Origin: Eragrostis nindensis
Lineage: Eukaryota > Streptophyta > Magnoliopsida > Poales > Poaceae
Reading direction: 5' to 3'
DNA length: 64,000 nt
Assembly: GCA_012490785.1 (NCBI GenBank)
Contig: JAAXCT010000075.1
Location: 1,488,001-1,552,000 of the forward strand
In this document: one piece after another, positions 45,286 through 56,354 of the stretch
How the letters are laid out: each line of letters opens with the position of its first letter
How positions within the stretch are numbered: position 1 is the stretch's first letter
Made by a program: the position numbers and the translations under genes
The notes under the pieces: model-generated
What the model was told of the DNA's origin: nothing
The model's database searches: none
What the model saw: only the letters and a program-made list of their open reading frames with translations

Positions 45286-47802
45286 ATGCATCATTCAAAG
45301 CTTTTATTGATCCTCTTATCCCTCCTTATAACTGCCTCATCCGGCAAACTAGCTGACCCTGATGCAAACAAATCTGTCATTGCGAATGCTGAGCTCGGTT
45401 CCATGTGGAAAAATAACCCATCCCTCGTCCACAATGGATGTCCGGATGACAATTTCTCTATGCGTCTCATCCTCCCTCATCTTCATGGCACCTCCACAGC
45501 TTCATATTTTGACAGTGTTCCTTCATTTGCCTGCGGCTTCTTTTGTGCTGGACCTGCAGCCTCCTGTGATTCCTACATCTTTTCCATATTTTTTGTCTAC
45601 GCCTTCAGCATGGATGCTGCTTTATACTTGCAGTCTCCTGAAGTAGTCTGGTCAGCCAACCATGACCGACCCGTCAGGGAGAATGCCACTCTTCAACTTA
45701 CCGAACTTGGGGATTTGGTGCTTTATGACGCCGATGGTACAATGGTCTGGTCTACCAACACCGCAGACAAGTCCGTGGTTGGCATGAACCTCACAGAGTA
45801 CGGTAATCTGGTACTATTGGACCATACAAATACTGAAGTATGGAGGTCTTTCGATCACCCAACTGAAACACTTGTCATTGGGCAGATGCTACAAGTTGGG
45901 CAGAAACTCATGGCAAGCAGCTCAGCGGCAAATTGGGCCGCAGGAAAGTTCTATTTCAGAGTACTCCCTAACGGCATGTACGCATTTGCAGGAGTTGATA
46001 CACCTCTACCATATTATCGAAGCCGCATCTATGGTAGTGTCATAACAAACGTTTCAGCATGCATTGCGCTCAAGAATGTCAGCTTGGAGGTTTTTACTTC
46101 ATTCAGGGTGACAGAGGGACCAGATTATCGCATCCATTTGCCCATAAATTATGGACTGGAGTTTGTGAGCTTTGATTGGAACGGGCACTTGATACTATAC
46201 CAATGGCAAAATAACAGCTGGGTGAGTTCAGATGTTCTTGATATTAATGATCCATGTTCTTACCCTTTAGCTTGTGGAGAATACGGTGTCTGTTTGGATC
46301 GACAGTGCAGCTGCCCAGATGCAGTCCTCAGGCAGTCTGGATTATTTGAACTGATTGATTCCAGGGAGTTTAATCGTGGCTGCTTCTTAACATATCCCTT
46401 ATCCTGTGGTACAGCCCAGAACGCAAGGTCCCTTTCTCTTCCCAACACAAGTCACTTCAATATTATCTCCATTTGTACCACGAACGAAGAGCACTGCAAA
46501 TTATCATGCTTTAATGATTGTACTTGCAAGGCTGTTTTTTTCCTTCACATGGACACTTCTTCTGGTTTTTGTTTTCTTGCATCTGATGTATTCTCAATGA
46601 TAAGTGTAGATGCACGAAGTTGTTCAAAAAATTTCAGCTCTTATGCATTTGTTAAAGTTCAGGAGCACAAACGTGGGCTATCTAAAGAAAGAATAGCCAT
46701 TCTCTTGGTTGTTGGTTCTTCAATTTTTTGTGCTTCAGTTGTTGTCTTAGTTCTCATAGTTCTACGAAGAAAGAGCATGGAGCCAATAGAAGATGGAGAG
46801 ATTGATTATCAATTGCCAGGGCTTCCCACTAGATTTTCTTTTGAGAGCTTGAAGTTAGCGACTGGAGATTTCTCTAGGAAAATTGGGGAAGGAGGATCTG
46901 GTTCTGTTTTTGAAGGACATATCGGTGATAAGCAGGTTGCTGTGAAGAGACTGGATGGCATAAATCAGGGAGAAAGGGAATTCCTAGCGGAGGTTCAGAC
47001 CATTGGAAGCATCAATCACATATATCTGGTGAGTCTAATTGGATTTTGTTCTGAAAAATCGCATAGGCTTCTTGTCTACGAGTACATGCCGAATGGGTCT
47101 TTGGATAAGTGGATTTTTGCAAAGCACCAGTCAGCGCCACTTGATTGGAAAACAAGACTGAAGATCATCACTGATGTAGCAAGGGGATTAGCTTACCTTC
47201 ACAGTGACTGTCGGCAAACAATAGCTCATCTGGACATCAAGCCGCAAAATATCCTTTTGGATGGGATGTTCAACGCTAAGATATCCGACTTTGGGCTTGC
47301 CAAGCTAATTGATCGGGACCAGAGCAGTGTCATGACTAGATTGAGAGGCACGCCTGGTTACTTAGCCCCCGAGTGGCTAACATCTGTCATCACCGAAAAA
47401 GTCGATGTATATAGCTTTGGCATTGTGGTCATGGAAATTTTGTGTGGCAGGAAGAATTTAGACTACTCACAGCCTGAAGAGAGCCGACATGTCGTCAGCA
47501 TGCTGCAAGAGAAGGTAAAAAGTGACCAGCTGATGGATCTCATCGATCCACGCTCCACCGACATGGAACTGCATTTGGTCGAAGTGTTTCGGGCGATGAA
47601 CCTGGCTATGTGGTGCCTGCAAGTTGATAGCAATCGAAGGCCTTCCATGTCCATGGTGGTCAAAACCCTTGAAGGTGCAATGGACGTTGAAACCGAGCTT
47701 GATTTAGATTTTGTAAACATAGACCTAATGGTGGCGAACCGAGCAGCGCGTTGGAATGTAGCGACTGTTCAGATTGAGTCCGTTCTTTCAGGGCCTAGAT
47801 GA
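45286..47802 (+). CDS. G-type lectin S-receptor-like Ser/Thr kinase (SD2-type), intronless
   Basis: This is an 838-residue single-exon gene. The order is: signal peptide (1-20), bulb-type lectin region (about 75-200, with VVWSANHDRPVRENATLQL and EVWRSFDHPTET), EGF-like CSYPLACGEYGVC (324-336), PAN/apple-like cysteine region (about 366-455), one membrane segment (about 469-493), and a cytosolic kinase (about 531-803). Kinase residues are complete: GEGGSGSVF loop (535-542), VAVKR with Lys554, HLDIKPQN with Asp650, DFG 668-670, APE 694-696. The catalytic HLD in place of HRD makes it a non-RD kinase, common in receptor kinases of innate immunity. Members sit in the plasma membrane and phosphorylate Ser/Thr after ligand sensing; the ligand here is unknown. 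The N-terminal 50 residues before the lectin core are divergent. Lack of introns is usual for this group. Confidence 0.93.
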   Translation: MHHSKLLLILLSLLITASSGKLADPDANKSVIANAELGSMWKNNPSLVHNGCPDDNFSMRLILPHLHGTSTASYFDSVPSFACGFFCAGPAASCDSYIFSIFFVYAFSMDAALYLQSPEVVWSANHDRPVRENATLQLTELGDLVLYDADGTMVWSTNTADKSVVGMNLTEYGNLVLLDHTNTEVWRSFDHPTETLVIGQMLQVGQKLMASSSAANWAAGKFYFRVLPNGMYAFAGVDTPLPYYRSRIYGSVITNVSACIALKNVSLEVFTSFRVTEGPDYRIHLPINYGLEFVSFDWNGHLILYQWQNNSWVSSDVLDINDPCSYPLACGEYGVCLDRQCSCPDAVLRQSGLFELIDSREFNRGCFLTYPLSCGTAQNARSLSLPNTSHFNIISICTTNEEHCKLSCFNDCTCKAVFFLHMDTSSGFCFLASDVFSMISVDARSCSKNFSSYAFVKVQEHKRGLSKERIAILLVVGSSIFCASVVVLVLIVLRRKSMEPIEDGEIDYQLPGLPTRFSFESLKLATGDFSRKIGEGGSGSVFEGHIGDKQVAVKRLDGINQGEREFLAEVQTIGSINHIYLVSLIGFCSEKSHRLLVYEYMPNGSLDKWIFAKHQSAPLDWKTRLKIITDVARGLAYLHSDCRQTIAHLDIKPQNILLDGMFNAKISDFGLAKLIDRDQSSVMTRLRGTPGYLAPEWLTSVITEKVDVYSFGIVVMEILCGRKNLDYSQPEESRHVVSMLQEKVKSDQLMDLIDPRSTDMELHLVEVFRAMNLAMWCLQVDSNRRPSMSMVVKTLEGAMDVETELDLDFVNIDLMVANRAARWNVATVQIESVLSGPR

Positions 47803-47837
47803 AGTTACATTACTCTGTACACCAGAAGATGCAAACC

Positions 47838-47886
47838 AGTGCTGTTATGTACTTTTTTTTTTTTGAGATGAGTGCTGTTATGTACT
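47838..47886 (-). mobile_element. Minimal retroposon footprint in the kinase 3' flank
   Basis: AGTGCTGTTATGTACT occurs at 47838-47853 and identically at 47871-47886. The 17-bp insert on the minus strand is CATCTC followed by eleven A. It lies 36 bp after the kinase stop codon, so probably in the 3'UTR. Confidence 0.7.
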
Positions 47887-48019
47887 GATATAGTAAGAAG
47901 TTTCTATTGTTATGTGCGGCTCTTGATCTCTTGTGATGCCGAGATTGTACGTCCAAACATGTTCTCTTTGTTGAACATGAAAGCATGACAACTCGGAATT
48001 CTCAGACAGAACTTGCAAT

Positions 48020-48081
48020 GATGTAAAGCAGGAGAACATTTTTTTTAAATTATTTTTTTGCGAAAGATGTAAAGCAGGAGA
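48020..48081 (-). mobile_element. Minimal retroposon footprint (30-bp insert)
   Basis: GATGTAAAGCAGGAGA occurs at 48020-48035 and identically at 48066-48081. The 30-bp insert on the minus strand reads TTTCGCAAAAAAATAATTT followed by a second A run. The two-part tail suggests a tail interrupted by later mutation. Confidence 0.7.
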
Positions 48082-51000
48082 TTGTAACTGTTTGTTTGTA
48101 GATTTGGTTTGTTGAGGCATCAAATGGCGTTTCGTCATGATAAGCAACATTGAATTCACTGAGCTTGTGAATCGCACAATCTGTTTCCACAAAACCTGTA
48201 CGAGTCCATTGTCATCACACAGTGATAGATCCGTCAAGCAGGTCGATCTCCAAGTTGCGGTGGCAAACATTCGTACACTGTACACACGAATTGTATATGC
48301 TCTCGGTTGTAGTACATTGGAACTGCCCATCTATATGTACTCGCGCTGAACTTCCAGTCATTAACATCAGCTGGAAACTTGGAATCCTTATGTTTGGACC
48401 GGTTCCAATGATGTACGATGGAAATTGGAACAGATTGTTTCCTCCAGGCTTTGCACTGTTTTGATACATATGTGGCAAATTCTTCCTCGAAAAATCACTC
48501 CAGCGCCACGAGCGTGATTGACTGATTGAGGGTCGAGGGGCAGGCGCTCTCGTGGGCCTAGCATAATAGGTTGGGCTATAGTAACCACACTGGCTGCAGC
48601 CTGCGGGCCTGGATTCGCGATGGTTTGCGATTCTCCTTTTGAGTCCTCTTCCCGCACTTGTCCTTCGTCACAACTTTACCGTTCTGGTGTGAGTCGGCTC
48701 AGCTCTCGGCACCACTTTACCGTGTCCGTGATCACTGCTCCTTTTTACCCGCTCACCGTCCCAGCTTTGCCCACGAAAGCAAGGCCGCCGCCGTACTTCC
48801 CGATGCGAACCCGCTTCTCGCTTAACAACAGCCACAGGAGTCGCGCCGCCGCTAGTTAGCTGAGCCGGTCCATGTAGGTAAGACGACGTCTCACGGCGCC
48901 TCATGAAAAGGCGGTCACCCACCACGCGGGCGGGCGGAATCGGAAGGAACAGCAGTCACAGGTGCGAGTAAGACAGGCGGTAAACGGGACAGATCCTTCG
49001 CCCCCCAAATCCCGAGGCGCCCGACATGCGGTGCCCTGCTCTCGCCCGCTGGGTCGTCACGTTAGATCGCGCGCCAAAGTCCGTGCCCGCGGCCCCGGCG
49101 TCTGTGCATACGCTACCTCCCTTTATTCTTTTCCCCGCGTCCCGTCCCGTGCCGCGTCGCGTCGCCCACGCGCCAGCCGGAGCTGGGGACGGGACGGGAG
49201 ATTCCCGCGCGGCGCCGGTACGCGCGCGCCGCGCGTGCGCGGGGGCGGTGCGGGTGCGAATCCGAGGACTGGTTCCGTGCGAAAAAAAGGTCCGCGTCGT
49301 AGTGGAGCTGGCCGGCGGCCGGGTTGGCAAAAGGGCAAAGCAAGGCAGGGCCCTCGTGTCGTGCCTGCCTGCCCGGCGTGGCGAAGGACGCGAGCGAGGA
49401 CGTCACCCACCGGCCACCGCTCCCTGTGCGCGCGCGTCGTGCATGTGATGGAGCCCTCGATCGATCGCGCGCCTCGATCTCCTGGACGTGTTGGGTGGTG
49501 CGGTGGCGCCGTGACATGCATGCATGGATCCGTATAGCTAACCCATGATTCTTAAAGAGGAAAGAGCAAAGCAACATCATCTCCACCGTTGGACATACAT
49601 TTTGCGTCGCCACGAACGCCCACATGCATGGCCTTGCCTTGCCACCTTTTTTTTATACACAGGCACGCTGCTATATAGTGGGGCTTCATCTACCTCCAAT
49701 CCATGACCGTCCCTGTCCCTGTAGGGACGGAGCATCACAGTCGGACGAGAGGGAACCGTTGCGCTCTAAACTAAAGTACTTTGTGTGCTAACGTGCACCA
49801 ACTTAAATTAAGCGTTTTCATCCTTTAGGAAAGAGGCCAAGACCACTTGTCTAATGCCTCGTTCCCCAAACATGGATGTAGATGTAGAGACAAGGAGGGG
49901 CTATCTACGAACCACGACGGCAGCTGGCTCAGACAGGAAATGGACCACGGAGCGCAACAACAAGCTGGCGATCGGGGACGAGTTAAGCAGCAAAGGCGAC
50001 GAGTAGGTGCCTGCATGCCCCGGAACGGCACGGCACGTCTATCTACTAACCTGATACAGCAAGCATCTCACTGCTGTCATGTCGACGCATCATGCTCATG
50101 CAGCGCCCAAGTTTAGTATGGTTCCGCAGCTTTTGCGTGCACTGGCCATGTCTTTCCGGTTTTAAATTCCAGGTCCGTATGTTTGACCGGCATCATGTCG
50201 CGGTTGTGCGCTCGCGCCTCGCATGCATGTGCGCCGCTCTAGCTGCTCGGTCGCCCAACATGTGGGGGAAGAAATGATCGCGCCATGCGCTTGCAACGCT
50301 AGCTAGCTATCTTCCGCCTGTGTTGCGCCGTAGGCCGTTATGATTGGGGGCCGGCCGGTCTTCATGAATCAAGAAGATGAAATATAATCCATGGATGCGC
50401 CACGTACTGCAAGTGCGTATCGTGCGCTTCAACAGCTCAACAAATGAAATCGTTCGTCTTTTTGACAGGGGAACAGCGCTTTCCGAACTATTTGACCCCC
50501 TTTCGAAAAGTTTCACCATCAGTTCAACGGACACCGGATTCTGTCGCATAATTGTCCACTTACCCGAATCCACCGCAAAAGAGCATAAATTTCTCTAGTT
50601 TTATTTTTAATAAATCAGATCTTTTTTTGGATCAGACATTCGGTTTGAACATTGAACAGAACGAAAAGGAAAGGAAAAACAGAGTATAGTTAAATGGAGT
50701 GACATGCCGGAGTAGGGCATGAGACAAGTACAAGAATTCCCTCTCATGCATGCGTGAGTCACGAGCGCGCGCTGCCATGCACCGGCCGGAAGCACCACTG
50801 ACTTCTCTCTTTTGCGCCATCCCCCTCGTGATCTGTTCCTCTGCTGCCACCCATGGCTCCCAGATGAAGCCGGTCGATGGCGGCGGCGGCAGCAACGGAA
50901 AAAGAGGAGAAGAGTGGTCACGGCTGGGCGGCAGGGGCGAGAAGCAGCCTCAGGGCAGGGCAGTGGGCCTTGAGAGAGACGAACGAACAGAGATGGATAG

Positions 51001-51995
51001 AGATAGACAGGGACGGGGCAGTGGGATGTTCGTTGTTCCGTGGGTTGGAAATGGAATCCCAAGTAGGAGTAGCAATGCACCGCACGTCGATCGCCCGGCC
51101 GGCCGGCCGCGCATGGACCAGCAAGCCATGGCGCCCGGTCGGTCGGAGCAGAGCAGGGCCGAAAACGATGTGTCGATTGAGCTCGTCGCGTGTGGCGAGC
51201 TAGTTCCATGAACCTGCTTGGCCAATTATAGCCTGTGTCTCGCTCTTGATGCGACAGGAGGATGCTTAGTTTAGCAGTCGTACTACCGGCTAAGTTTTGA
51301 TAACTAATTGCATGAAGAGATTAACTATATAAACTCAGGGAAAGCTCTCAATTCATTGACGTGCTTGTCATGTTCTACTTGTCTGTTCCGGAAGCTTGGC
51401 AAATGGACATTGAACTAGGCGGCGGTAGGCAAGTATAGTACAGTACTAGAAGTGATCCGTCGACAAGCTATGATTTTTATTTTTTGAAGGTACATGCTAG
51501 TACAATGGTTAAAGTGCACAGTATAAGTATTCCTAGAATCCTAATGAAAATTAGTTAAGTAGGGAAAAGTCATATATACCCCTACTTTTAACTCAACTTA
51601 TCAACTATTCACCCACCCACCAACCCACCATATTTTGTCTTATCTATAGGAATGCTTACATTGAGAGAAAAATCTTGAATGCTTCAAATGCTTATATATT
51701 GGAATGGAGGGAGTATGAGTAGTAGCTTCCAAATGAGGAGGCCGGCCGTTGAATGCTTCAATTCATCAACTTGCATGGAGTAGTAGTCGTTTGAGTTATC
51801 CAGCTTGTCTCGTCTGCATCTTAATTTCTTTAATCCTACTAGTAGTATCTACACGGTCAACCTAATTCGCTTTGCGATCATATATGCGGTGTCCCTCCCG
51901 CCATGGAAAGAAATACTACGAAACAAATAATCGAAGAGACCAGCATCCTGCCACTCCCTACTCTAAGAATTTGGGTGGTGCGTCGCGTGAATGGA

Positions 51996-52026
<31 letters not shown>

Positions 52027-52400
52027 TGTGTTGTGTGCCCGGAGAGCAGAATCATCCATCTCAGTTCCGTTGCGTACTTGCGTGCCCATGCTCTATCAGT
52101 TCACGACGGAGACACCATCCCGTACAAGTTTGCTTTGCTTTCGCATATCCTCCGCTCGCAACGCCCCGGCTTTACCGCGAACTCTATCGGGAAACGCCAT
52201 CAGTTCAACCAAAAAACAGAGAAGGTAGTGCAACCGTAGGAGTAGCAGTACTAAAAGTGAGAACGTCATCGACTGAGCCACGTACCGTCACGCTCACGCA
52301 GACGCGCCGGCCCGAAAAGTCAATGCTTCGAGCAGGCCAGGCCAGCACCGTGTTCCGTTACGAGCTCCAACGTTAGCGCAAGAAAAGGGCGGAAAAACCC
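48082..52400. other. Intergenic, partly GC-rich, no gene recognised
   Basis: Long frames on both strands at 48.9-49.6 and 50.6-51.2 kb come from GC-rich composition and lack domains. A (GA)14 run lies at 51999-52026. A Stowaway-like end (GGAATGGAGGGAGTA) lies at about 51702-51716 without a left partner. Confidence 0.4.
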
Positions 52401-53584
52401 CAAACGACGCGCAGTGCACTGCACCACACGACACCAGTACACCACGCCGCTAGTACACGCATCGAGAGGAAGGAAGCGTTTACGCCCGGATTCACGCACG
52501 CCGGGAACGCCCTGAAACGGGCTCGCATTAAACACTTGCCCTGGAAAGCTGGGCGAGCGACCGAGGAAACGACGGTGCCATGGAAGCAAGCGATCGCCGG
52601 GCGCGCGCGAGCAGCTTGCTGCTGCAGCGTGACTGCGGCGTCAGGATCAGGCGCAGCAGCAGCGTCGTCGCGAGCGCAGCAGCAGCGTGACGAGCAACGT
52701 GCCGTAGGCCTACCCGCGCCGCGGATCCCGAGGCCGTTCCCACCCGCGGCTCGGCGCGGTCCCCACGCCGCACCAAGCCCCAGGAAAAGCGACGGAGAGA
52801 GAAGAGAACCCCCAACGAACCGGGAAACGGTTCGGCTCACGCGACCCGCCGGGGGGGTTCGCCACGCGCGCGGCGCAGTCCTTCCTTCCTTCCCCCTTCC
52901 TTCCTTCCTCGCCTCTCTCTCCTTGACGTGGCGCTCTCGAACCGCCCCCCGGTTTAGCCGCGGTGCGCGGTTCGCCGGCCGATCGAGCACCCACGGGATA
53001 TGATTGCGCTCTGACGAGACGGCGGCGGCCCCTGCCCCGCCCGGACTCCCGTTTGACCGAGGAACGGGGACTGACACCTCGGCCCCGCGTCTCAGAAGCC
53101 TCGTCGTACTTCCCGAGCTGGGCCCCCCTCGCGGTTAACCGTCTCCGCACCTCCCGCCCAGAAATACCGTTTCTACCCCTGGCGCCGCGGCGCGCGTATC
53201 TCACGCCGGTGTGGGCCAGCGCCGAGGTCAAAACCGGGAAAGGAGGGGGTTTGCTTGCGAGCCAGTAAAAAGGGCTCCCGCGGGGGCGTGGCATCATCAC
53301 CGGTACGGTCGCGTCCAGCTCGGTCACTCTCACACACACTCCCCAGCCAAGCCAGCAGCGTTACAATAAGCAGCAGACAACCAGCACAAGCAGCAGCAGT
53401 AGAAGCAGCGGCCAGCCACAGCGGCAGCAGCTGCGTTCACACCACCACCACCAGCTCCTCCTCCCAATTCCTCCCCGGAAATAATAAACAAACCCAGCCG
53501 CGGCCGCCGCGGGACAGCGAGGGGGCGGGCGCGCGGCGGCGGAGCAGATCCGCGAGATCCGGCGGCCCGGGCCGGGGTAGGGTG
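52401..53584. promoter_or_regulatory. CpG-rich promoter and leader region of the BZR gene
   Basis: A GC-rich region precedes the BZR start, ending in a leader with CAG/CAA repeats (53355-53420) and a CT- and CCGCCGCGG-rich part. No clear TATA box was seen. Open frames of up to 230 codons in it share no domain and are taken as composition effects. Confidence 0.4.
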
Positions 53585-56354
53585 ATGACGAGCGGGGCCG
53601 GGGGCAGCGGCAGCGGCGGCGGGGGCGGGCTCGGGGGCACCCGGGTCCCGACGTGGCGGGAGCGCGAGAACAACCGCCGCCGGGAGCGCCGACGCCGCGC
53701 GATCGCCGCCAAGATCTTCGCGGGCCTCAGGGCCTACGGCAACTACAACCTGCCCAAGCACTGCGACAACAACGAGGTGCTCAAGGCGCTCTGCAACGAG
53801 GCCGGCTGGACCGTCGAGCCCGACGGCACCACCTACCGCAAGGTGATCCGTCCGCTCCCCTTTTCCCAGCTCCACCCCTGCTTGCTTGCTTGCTTCCTTC
53901 CTGCTGCTCGCCGCCGAGCAATGGCTTCGGTCGGTTTCGCTTGAGGCTCTGCGCCGCCGCGAGTGGCTTCCGGTTCGGTTGCTCCGCGTAGCTGCGGGAG
54001 CAATCGTAGCCGCGGCCGGGGCGATCTGCGTAGCTGTAGAGCGTGTTTGCTTGTTTCGCTTTGACTCGTCTTGCTTTGCTTTCACGGGACACGCGTGCTC
54101 TGTTTCCTTGTCATTTCTTCTGTTCCTGCTTGGAGTCTGTGTGAGATGGCGCGCTGCTCTGTTCCGGAGTTGGTAAAAATGCAATTTGGCTGTATCAGTC
54201 AGTGCAAATCCCTGAATGCAATGGGATGATCTTGGGATGCGCGCACCCTCACGTGCAAATCCCTGAATTCTGTTCGATTTGGACCTGTTTTGAGCTTTGT
54301 CGCTTCCTGGTGGTGCATTGTTTTGCTGGGACTATTATTAGGCTGTTCTGTTTCCGGTTCAGGGGCATGGGAGCTCCATTTAGGGCCAAGGGGGATGGAA
54401 TGCGGGTTAATCAGCGGTTCAAGCTCTATAATTAGGATTTCTACTGGGGAAAAAAGGGTTCAACGTTGCATTTTCTTTTGCAAGCACTTAAGGCAACTTT
54501 TAGAGTGACCTGTTATGTTTGTCGTACTGGTTTCGCAGTGTCTGATTTTGTCAAAGTGTACGAGTTGAGTTCAACTGAAGATTTTTTCAATTACCTGATT
54601 TCTCTTGGTCCCTGCGGGGACTATGGTTCAATTCTGTCTAGTTTGTGTTAAATTCACAGCTTAATATGACCATGACGGATTGCGGCATATCAGATCCTGT
54701 TAAAGCTGCACGAAAGATGGAACTAGAATCAGAACACCACAAAGCGTAGTGCAAAATGGCGCTCTTGCTAGATCCTTTTGCCTTGTGCACAAGCTGTATT
54801 GCTTTCAGAAACTGAAAGGCGGTGATTTTTACTTTGCTTTGAGGGTTTTGCCAAGATTGTTTCTATAGAACAATAGTATTGACGTATGCAAAGGTAAACG
54901 CAAAAAAATCAGGCCTTGTAATAGCCATGCTTTGGTTTTGGGTGCTTTTGGTCCAAGTAGCATGCAGTACTTGTGCAATCGTGTCTAGTCACTTGCTGAG
55001 ATTACACCAGTCAAAGTGGTTGCCTCGTTTTCTTCATCAACCAAGGTGTACCTTGCTCTCATAAGCATATTAACTCGTATAGAGCCAAAGTTTGAAGTTT
55101 GTAGAGCCTTACATCGCCTTTGAGTTCATCTTGTCAGCTTATTGCTCATATTTGGACATCTGAGGAATGTTCTTTTTTAACGAATAAAGTAAATTGCATT
55201 GGTAATTTGGTACCCAGAAAATTTGAATGGCAAAGTGTTGCATCTGAGCAAAAGCACCTGTATGGTCTTTTGAAACTTCTGGTGTTGACAAAATGTGTAC
55301 AAGCAAGTAATTGATTGCACAGACGTTTCTGATGTTATATGGTGTATGTAAGCTTGGCATGTCTGTTTAGTTTACACTTTCATTTTCTGGGAGATACTGA
55401 TAATTCAGGACAATGGATTTCCTTTACAATAAAAGCAATTGTTCTCTTACTTGCAACAATTTTGTAGTTACTCTTTTTATTTTTGAATGGAACAAAGTCA
55501 TAGGTTATTATTGACTGACGAATTTCTACATGTTCCAGGGATGTAAACCTCCTCCAGCAGAGCGTCTTGATCCAATTGGACGGTCTGCATCACCAAGCCC
55601 TTGTTCTTCATATCAACCCAGTCCACGGGCTTCATACAACCCAAGCCCTGCATCATCCTCCTTCCCAAGCTCAGGATCCTCCTCACATATTACTCTTGGT
55701 GGGAACAACTACATTGGTGGTGTTGAGGGAAGCTCTCTCATCCCATGGCTGAAGAATCTTTCCTCGAGTTCCTCGTTTGCATCATCCTCCAAGTTCCCAC
55801 AGCTTCAACATCTCTACTTCAATGGTGGCTCTATCAGTGCACCGGTGACACCTCCATCCAGCTCCCCAACTCGTACACCTCGAATCAAGACTGACTGGGA
55901 GAACCCAAGTGTTCAGCCACCATGGGCTGGGGCAAATTATGCGTCTCTTCCAAACTCTCAACCGCCGAGCCCCGGGCACCAGGTTGCTCCAGACCCAGCA
56001 TGGCTGGCAGGGTTTCAAATATCATCTGCGGGTCCTTCATCTCCAACCTACAGCCTTGTGGCTCCAAATCCTTTTGGCATTTTCAAAGAGACTGTTGCCA
56101 GCTCTTCAAGAATGTGCACCCCCGGACAGAGCGGAACATGTTCGCCGGTAATGGGTGGAGTGCCAGCCCATCATGATGTCCAGATGGTTGATGGAACCCC
56201 GGATGATTTTGCCTTTGGGAGCAGCAGCAATTGCAACAACGAGTCACCTGGTCTGGTCAAAGCATGGGAGGGGGAACGGATACACGAGGAGTGTGCCTCG
56301 GACGAGCTGGAGCTCACCCTTGGGAGCTCAAAGACTCGTGCTGATCCCTCCTGA
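53585..56354 (+). CDS. BZR: BZR1/BES1-family transcription factor, two exons
   Basis: Exon 1 is 53585-53842 and exon 2 is 55539-56354. The 1696-bp GT-AG intron lies between Lys86 and Gly87, giving 357 residues. Residues 20-90 form the BZR DNA-binding domain: RVPTWRERENNRRRERRRRA, then IFAGLRAYGNYNLPKHCDNN, then EVLKALCNEAGW and YRKGCKPPP. A Ser/Pro-rich stretch follows (about 100-130, SPSPCSSYQPSPRASYNPSP) with many S/T-x-x-x-S/T sites of the kind GSK3/BIN2 kinases use. SSAPVTPP-like ISAPVTPPSSSPT and GPSSPTYSLVAPNPFG are family landmarks. The end has WEGERIHEE and an EAR repressor motif LELTL (343-347). Family members bind BRRE/E-box promoters and switch brassinosteroid genes after dephosphorylation. 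It resembles the BEH-type rice homologues more than OsBZR1 itself. The intron directly after YRK is the family's conserved position. Confidence 0.95.

Noticed and set aside
48956..49625. Overlapping frames of 120-190 codons on both strands
   Set aside because: High GC content removes stops in every phase; composition is Arg/Ala/Pro-rich in all frames and no family is recognisable.
49700..49732. Small-RNA hairpin (CCGTCCCTG...CAGGGACGG)
   Set aside because: The stem is only about eight pairs, too short for a plant microRNA precursor.
50607..51225. Opposing frames of 153 and 200 codons
   Set aside because: No recognisable domain, mutually overlapping, no splice or promoter support.
52373..53339. 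Minus-strand frames of 209 and 234 codons upstream of the BZR gene
   Set aside because: They cover the CpG-rich promoter and leader of a plus-strand gene and have low-complexity composition.
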